A DNA stretch of 64,000 nucleotides from Leguminivora glycinivorella (Eukaryota > Arthropoda > Insecta > Lepidoptera > Tortricidae): positions 12,995,141-13,059,140 of the forward strand of contig NC_062975.1 of assembly GCF_023078275.1 (NCBI RefSeq). Reading direction: 5' to 3'. The position numbers and the translations under genes were made by a program. Position 1 is the stretch's first letter. Each line of letters opens with the position of its first letter. Positions 58,294-64,000 of this stretch are shown here, piece after piece. The notes below the pieces were generated by a model, which did no database searches, had not been told where the DNA came from, and was given only the letters and a program-made list of their open reading frames with translations.

Positions 58294-59703
58294 TGTCATG
58301 GGTCGACTTTTCCCAGCCCGGCAAAAGGGGGAAAGTATGGGAAAGCCCCAGACAACAAATTTACACAAAATGTGTCTCAAAACTTTGGCGAATCGTCCGC
58401 CACGAAAAAGGAGCAAAAAAAGTACTTAATAAGGTGCACTACGATTTCCTCAAGATTTCAGGTCTCTAATTGGGTGGAAAGAAAACGGTTAGATTGTGAC
58501 ACACAGTTTTTTATTGTCTAATGGACACAAAGCAAGTTACAGCCAGTAAATCATTATTCAAAGCTTAAGCTAGCACCTTAATATGTATTGCCAGACGGTA
58601 GAGCTGGGCCGTGCAATAGTTCAAATTCAAAATGATTTACAAGCGTTCCTAAGTTCTGTTAGTCCCTAATTATCAGTGCCAACATAGATAATAGGAATTC
58701 TTCTTAACTAACTAAGTAATCTTGCCTTCCAGGAAGAAAGAAAATGACACCAACCTTCAAGCCAGAAGTTACCGCTAATACAATGTGTAAGCCCTCCTTC
58801 TGCGAGCTGAAGCTGGTCGCCCCAGGCGCTGTGACACAATGAAGCACCACCGCAACCGACGCATCAGCAAGTTGAGAGCACCTTCTTCGCCTGGATAGGC
58901 TCGACCCCGGAAGCAATCTATCGCACCATTCGACGCTTGTGGTAAATTTTGAGTTGCCGGACAAACCGGCCCCCTTTATAAAGAAGACATTACTTGAATG
59001 TCTGTAAAACCAGTATGACCTGGAGTTGTAATTCTAATTCTAGTTATAATTCCCAGTCAGCAGCTGGAACTTGAGAGAGCTCATTTTCTCAGCTCTGACG
59101 ACCCTTCCCTCCACATAGTCCACCAGAAGACTGGAAATAGACACACGTGGTCAAATTAAACTGAGGCAAGGATCAATAATGTGATCAACCTGATACACCC
59201 ATAATATTCTACTTACAATTCATGGTGGGAAAATATTCCTCCAGAATGCCCTTAGGCTACACAAGGATTGACTGCCAGCACTCCATCAATCTGATCACTT
59301 TTTGGATCGAAGATGAAACTCGATAAATAAAGCCGGCACTGGAGGCCTGAACAGGACCGGAGACAGCTAGCAAGTGCAGGAAATGATCTCAGGAGCCCTA
59401 ACGACCTTGAGAGGCTTGGGGATAACCTCTAAAAATGACCACCTCAGCAGTCCTCTGCAGAAATAAATTTCAACCAACTGAAAATCTTAGTGCACAAAAT
59501 TCCATATAATTTCCCAACAATAAAGTGACTATTTTCTGATTTATTAATTACATTTAAATTGTTAATTCTAAATAATTAAATATTGTGAAAATTGTGCATA
59601 TTTGTATTTTGGCAACACCCTTTGTTGACAGCTGATTCTGATTGGATAATCGAACTGTCATCCAGTATCGATCTAGTTGCTAGATCACATAAAGACCTTG
59701 CCA
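58294..59703 (-). repeat. 5' LTR of the gypsy element, missing its first 79 bases
   Basis: It starts at the shared block (TGGCAAGGTC on the minus strand). It continues through the AATAAA signal and a further 203 bases (GTCTGGGGCTTTCCCATACT) to ...GACCCATGACA before the primer site. The TTTAAA-bearing 79 bases found in the other LTR are absent at this end. Confidence 0.85.
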
Positions 59704-60150
59704 AAGGGCTTGTTTCAGAATCTTAAAGCTCTTAAGTTAAAGCTATCTGTCAGATAAAAGAAGATTCCGAAGAATGGAGAATCTCCACCTTGTTTTGAAG
59801 TCGGTTAAATAAATAGCACCCTCCCTTTATTCTTGAGGATGAAAGAAACAGAAATAATTTATTTATTTATTTGCTAGATAGTTTTTTTATCTGGAGATTA
59901 TAAAATTCATCCGTTAATGTTATTCATCCCAGAGTAAGAAACGAATATACGTAGTAAGCTCCATATCACCTTAAAAATTAAAATACTTACATAATAGTTT
60001 CTAAATTACTAATATACTTAAACGTTCTAATCCACTGAAATTGCCATTAATTTTAGACCTTATATAAAATACTTTCATTTCAATGACAATTTCAGACGGA
60101 TTGGAACGTTATTGCGTAACTACGTTCTACCTTCTATTAATATACTTATA
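59704..60150. other. Flank between the gypsy copy and the candidate gene, nothing recognised
   Basis: AT-rich, with a TTTATTTATTTATTTGC run near 59856-59872. No repeat end was matched to the left flank of the gypsy copy. Confidence 0.35.
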
Positions 60151-60187
60151 TATAAAAAACATACAATTGCTTACATAGTAAAACATT
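60151..60187 (+). promoter_or_regulatory. TATA box and possible initiator of the plus-strand exon
   Basis: TATAAAAAAC at 60151-60160 lies about 34 bases before ACATTCC (60183-60189), close to normal TATA-to-start spacing. The ATG follows about 37 bases later. Ts and As are frequent here, so chance is possible. Confidence 0.35.
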
Positions 60188-60221
60188 CCTGCACCTCCTG
60201 TTTATCGTCTATCGCGCGACC

Positions 60222-60258
60222 ATGCTTCCCGTGCTGATATCCGGAATAATGATAACTG
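60222..60258 (+). CDS. Candidate first coding exon (MLPVLISGIMITG), signal-peptide-like
   Basis: ATG 60222 in context CGACCATGC encodes twelve residues, MLPVLISGIMIT, plus one base, then a donor GTAAGC at 60259. A short hydrophobic first exon behind a TATA box with a brief leader is the usual layout of insect cuticle-protein and other small secreted-protein genes. No matching second exon was found downstream in the window. The nearest longer frame (61404-61697) has no recognisable domain. Product unknown. Confidence 0.35.
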
Positions 60259-60833
60259 GTAAGCCAATTACTAAAACCGCAAAAAAAATAAATGATAAAT
60301 GTATCCACTAGTTAATGAACCTTGTTATCACTGTTTGCATAAATTACTATCCTATTTAAGTAAAACTATTCGGCGGGTCAACCGCGGGGGTGAACGACCC
60401 AACATCACAGCAAACAGCTACGTGTGTCCACCTACATCGCCTATTTGCATTTTAAAACTAGCTTGGAAATTTTTGTTACGTTTACCTTATTATTTACGGT
60501 CCCATCTTGATATTAAATTTAAAAACCGCTGACTGCGGAATGCTCACAGGCAGTCTTAAGTGCAAGGCAGAATACGTAATTTGCAAGGCTTCAGAAATAA
60601 CTTTCTGATTAATTGAGTTTTTTTTGACGTTGTTCGTAGTTAGTTGCCTATTGAAGTCAGCAATATAGAGGTTCTGGGAAGGGTAAACTAATTAATAAAC
60701 AGGGATCAATATCGTTCAATCCAATTTCTTTTATTCAATAACTACATGTATTTGATAATATTTATCATTTTGGTACCAGTAACAAAATCAACAAATTACT
60801 ATATTACACCTATTCAAATATAAATCTTTTAAG
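60259..60833. other. Possible intron DNA, nothing recognised
   Basis: Short frames only. CGGCGGGTCAACCGCGGGGG near 60370 is the only GC-rich patch. Confidence 0.3.
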
Positions 60834-60940
60834 CCCACTTTCACCAACCAGTTAACTCAGGGTTAATGGGCTATCACTGTCATTCCATATACCTCTAATT
60901 CATATAACCCACCGAGGGTTAAGTAGTTGGTACAAGTGGG
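60834..60940. mobile_element. MITE-like element (CCCACTT ends)
   Basis: CCCACTTTCACCAACCAGTT at the left pairs with AAGTAGTTGGTACAAGTGGG at the right. GGGTTAA/TTAACCC blocks lie inside. The arms have several mismatches. Non-coding. Confidence 0.55.
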
Positions 60941-61751
60941 ACTAAGTGTCATATTTTAGGCACACATTGGTAATAAATTTACTACTGACGGCGGTGCTTC
61001 CGGCGTTCTGTCAACCACCTGTCAACCAAAGTCTTAAGTATTCATCAAAGTGTGGGTCAATAATTGTGATGACTGTCCCACATTGCCATTGCAAATTCCA
61101 TGCAGAGTCAACTTAATCCGGCTTTACTTTATTCTGTAGTAGTAACGATACTAATGATATAATCAAAGCAAGTCCCACTGCGGTGCCTTTGAGTCTAGAG
61201 ATAATTTTTTAGATCGACTGATTGAGACATGCTTTGCATGTCAGTTAAGTCGAATAGGCTCCCAGATGTTCCTTACAGATTCTGCTCGTAAGTCTAATTT
61301 AACTATAGTGACACAGAAACACTGCAAAGAAATAAATAATTAATCCCTTTTGATCTGAACTACAAATATTACAATCGATTTTTAACGAAATAAATTAACT
61401 TTTATGTTACAGGTACGTAGGTACCTTAAGCAAGGCAATTTAAGCAGAATTTATAAGAAAATGGAAATAAGCCATTTAGAATTTTGGGTTACACTCCCAT
61501 TTCCCCAAACGGGTAGGGACAAAATGTTCACGAGAAGTACCCCAAAATATCTTGTTAACAAAAAAAGGGTTCGGGTCGCAAGTAATATGTGTTTTACGTA
61601 TATATTTTGGATTTACCCAACTTTTTACAACTTTGCATCTATTTCATTGAATCCGGGTAGAAAAGTTTTGAACGTACATTTTGATGAGTCATTTTAACCG
61701 AACTTTTGCTAGGAATGTTCGTGAGGTGCATTGTAATACTGTGGAATACTT
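60941..61751. other. Non-coding stretch; one unrecognised 97-codon frame
   Basis: The plus-strand frame at 61404-61697 follows a TTATGTTACAG acceptor-like sequence. Its composition (rich in F, I, Y, K) and lack of any motif do not support a gene. Confidence 0.3.
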
Positions 61752-61826
61752 ATCTTGAGCCTTCTTGAGCTTACCGTGGCACTCAGTCAATCTGTGTAAG
61801 AATGTCCTATAATATTTATTTATCTA
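61752..61826 (+). repeat. SINE family B tail fragment
   Basis: CTTGAGCTTACCGTGGCACT, CAATCTGTGTAAGAATGTCC and TATTTATTTATC match the 3' part of the copy at 17162-17395. The tRNA head is missing. Confidence 0.7.
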
Positions 61827-62994
61827 AAACCGAAGCGTAAACCAGAATAGTACCTACTTAAAATATATTAAACTAAGTGCAGTATATTATGTTTTTATTT
61901 AATTTTTATGATTCATTTTACTCGTATGTAACGAATAATTTTGAATATACATTATTGGTTTATCAATCATTTATTCATTCAATCCGAAAATATATAACGA
62001 CTTCATTGCTCTTTGTTCACCTCAACGCCACCAAAGATATAAAAATTAATTTCTATATAAGTAATGTCAGAAATCTTACTGAAAATTGCCACATTGATCA
62101 GTACAGGACAATTTAAAATGGATTGGATGGATGTGTTTACGAATAAATTTCTCATTCTATAATTTTTGTGTTGTTGCAATTGAATATCAAACCGAACAAA
62201 AATATTTTAATTACAATTGACTGCTATTAAACACTGATGACATCATGATCAATGACATACTTTACGAGTATCTAACCAGAAGCTAGATATTGCAAGACAA
62301 TGGGTACTAACTGCAAAATAAACCAACACCATTAACAGTGTCCCAATTAGATAGATATTTTATAGGAATAGTACGTTTATGTCATACACACTGGACTTCC
62401 CTCAATTATGCACATAACGTCAAAAACACAGATCGCCTTCTCGTTAGATGGTGGTATTCATTTTAGTCTAGTCATAGACAGGACGCCTGTAAAGTATTAA
62501 CGAGCCAATTCAAACAGACATCTTAAAATAATTATTAGGTATTTAGTATTCGTTGTTGTTGTCTTTTGTTGTATTATTGATGAATTTATGTCCAAAAATA
62601 CCTACGTATTCCTTTCCTATAAAGCTCCGAATTGTCGTCTGCCCGGCCCAAAGATTGTAAATTTGCTAGCTGTTTTAATTTTATTCAATTCGAAATGCAT
62701 ATGATTACTAAAATACGAGTAATAATAACTAATTTTAAGAATCTTCATTAGGTACGTATACATATAGCAACGCGTTCACAACCCGAAATGTAACTTTAAC
62801 AAGGCTTACGCATGAGTGGACAACTTAGATGAAAAATGAAAATGAAAAAAGCAATATCTTGACTACACCAAAAAGTATAAAGGGGAAGTTTGCTATCATT
62901 GGACCACTAATCTTCGCTGCTCTATAATTCATAGATTTTATGTCAACAAGTATAACTACTTTGAGAAGTTTTAATTCTTGACATCTATTTATGA
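61827..62994. other. Non-coding stretch, nothing recognised
   Basis: AT-rich with short frames (79 and 61 residues) lacking motifs. Confidence 0.35.
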
Positions 62995-63195
62995 ATTCTA
63001 ATTCACACAAGTTAAATTATAATCTATTGAAAATATTTCAAATTGTGCTATCTTAAAGTAGTCACACCACTATATATATAAATTAAAACCGAAATAAATT
63101 ACACATAATGTTTCCAGCCTCAGGCACCAGAGGCCTTGGTCACTTTTTCTTTCATATATTATGTGTAATTTATTTCGGTTTTAATCTATTTATGA
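62995..63195 (+). repeat. SINE family C, rearranged copy
   Basis: CACAAGTTAAATTATAATC and the TATTGAAAATATTTCA block match 23670-23705. The body CTTGGTCACTTTTTCTTTCA and AATTTATTTCGGTTTTAAT matches the other copy. The tRNA head is lost, and an inverted piece of the tail (TTAAAACCGAAATAAATTAC) precedes the body, making a foldback. Confidence 0.6.
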
Positions 63196-64000
63196 ATTAC
63201 GTTATTCACAATAAAAAGAATATAATAAATTTAGAGAACATCCGTGAAAAGGTTTTCATAAGCTGTTGCCTTCTTTGGATCAGAGTCGCCTTCATGAGAC
63301 CACTAAGTCGCCACCAATGAATGGACTCAGGAAATTTAGACCAATGGTCCAATCAAGGAAACTTATGGAAATCGACAAAAAAATTTTTTTTAATTAAATA
63401 TTTTTAATACAAATTTTATAAATAAAATATAAGTATATAGGTATATTATTTTCATATGTACTAGTTTTTTCTTACATATTGTATATTTGCGCACGGGTGA
63501 ATAATTCTAAAAAAAAAAGTTGGCATGATTGGACCGACCGGTCCGATGATATAATAGAACCCACAGGTGGTGCATTGATATTAAAAATTATATTATATTA
63601 AAAAATAGAGAAAACAAATGCCTGGAAACTGTTGTTTTAAATTTGCTCATTAATAAATATTTAAGCATTATTACGCCAACACAAAATTCAACTGTCAATG
63701 TATTTATACTTTCGTGATTTTATTCCTTCGCGTAATTTAACTTCATGCAACAGCGCTCGAAACACATTTGGACGCGTCACTCTTTTCCGGGAAGCGAGGC
63801 GCGACTGAGATTACGGGGTGGCCCAAGGTCAGGCCCAAGGTCACCTTAGTACCTTACTGGATTCCATCTAGCACGATTAGATTTTGAAATATTTATAAGT
63901 GGTTCAATCAAAGCGCTGGTCCAATGATCGCTACCTTCCCCACAATAGTTTTCTTATAATTAATAGACAGATACAATAAGTTCAAAACTTGTGCGGTGGA
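63196..64000. other. Non-coding stretch, nothing recognised
   Basis: Mostly AT-rich. A GC-rich patch lies near 63770-63850, with the tandem bit CCCAAGGTCAGGCCCAAGGT. No gene or element end is supported. Confidence 0.35.

Larger units (their letters stand above)
50190..59703 (-). mobile_element. Ty3/gypsy LTR retrotransposon with intact gag and pol, non-canonical ends
   Basis: Order on the minus strand: partial 5' LTR (59703-58294), tRNA-Lys-type primer site, about 1 kb leader, gag, pol (protease, reverse transcriptase, RNase H, integrase), about 1.2 kb 3' region, polypurine tract, and partial 3' LTR (51476-50190). Both ends share the same 1,207-base block, in which I saw no difference by eye (50191-51397 and 58497-59703). 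The outer ends lack the segments expected from the primer site and polypurine tract: 79 bases at the start and 203 at the finish. No 4-6 bp target duplication is present (CTAAG versus AAGGG). Intact reading frames and identical repeats mean the insertion is recent. No envelope gene was seen. Confidence 0.9.

Overview
The window looks like intergenic DNA from a moth or butterfly (Lepidoptera). This rests on the AT-rich base composition, on tRNA-headed SINEs and short dispersed repeats of kinds I recognise from lepidopteran genomes, and on the mix of mariner, hAT-like, RTE, I/R1-group LINE and Ty3/gypsy elements. I see no bacterial, plasmid or viral-genome organisation. No complete host gene is present. 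Three likely host first exons end at good splice donors: a THAP zinc-finger exon (22710-22845, +), a 10-codon exon with a GC-rich leader (28467-28496, -), and a 13-residue signal-peptide-like exon behind a TATA box (60222-60258, +). A fourth promoter-like site (14667-14702, +) sits behind an 11-bp tandem array and leads into about 2 kb with no coding potential.

Layout. 0-10 kb: a SINE with exact target duplication, a broken D34D mariner carrying a nested repeat, and several MITE-like inverted repeats. 11-17 kb: two copies of an element holding a 121-bp minisatellite, then the promoter-like site and its non-coding downstream. 17-24 kb: SINEs, two abutting near-perfect palindromes, a perfect 53-bp hairpin and the THAP exon. 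24.8-27.5 kb: a dispersed repeat whose internal microsatellite is a pure 2,450-bp run of ACAG. 28-33 kb: a candidate first exon, MITEs and non-coding DNA. 33.1-38.8 kb: a two-ORF non-LTR retrotransposon inserted in a tRNA-like sequence and disabled by a frameshift and a nested insertion. 39-50 kb: a third minisatellite element, an RTE fragment cut by a SINE, and a 775-bp hAT-like element with 8-bp target duplication. 50.2-59.7 kb: a Ty3/gypsy element with intact gag and pol. 59.7-64 kb: a candidate first exon, a MITE and SINE fragments.

The most interesting object is the gypsy element (50190-59703, minus strand). It has a tRNA-Lys-type primer binding site, a polypurine tract, two CCHC knuckles in Gag, and a canonical A AAA AAC slippery heptamer joining gag to pol in the -1 frame. 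However, its 1,207-bp end repeats do not coincide with the LTRs that the primer site and polypurine tract predict. The copy starts about 35 bases downstream of a TTTAAA box and ends 13 bases downstream of an AATAAA signal, both of which lie in the predicted LTR. This is what a copy of the genomic RNA (R-U5-gag-pol-U3-R), inserted without completed LTRs, would look like.

A second theme is three dispersed repeat families that each have short inverted, hairpin-like ends and an internal tandem array. In one of them the terminal stems differ between copies yet stay complementary within each copy. Nearly all long reading frames outside the retroelements are translations of tandem repeats and are not genes.
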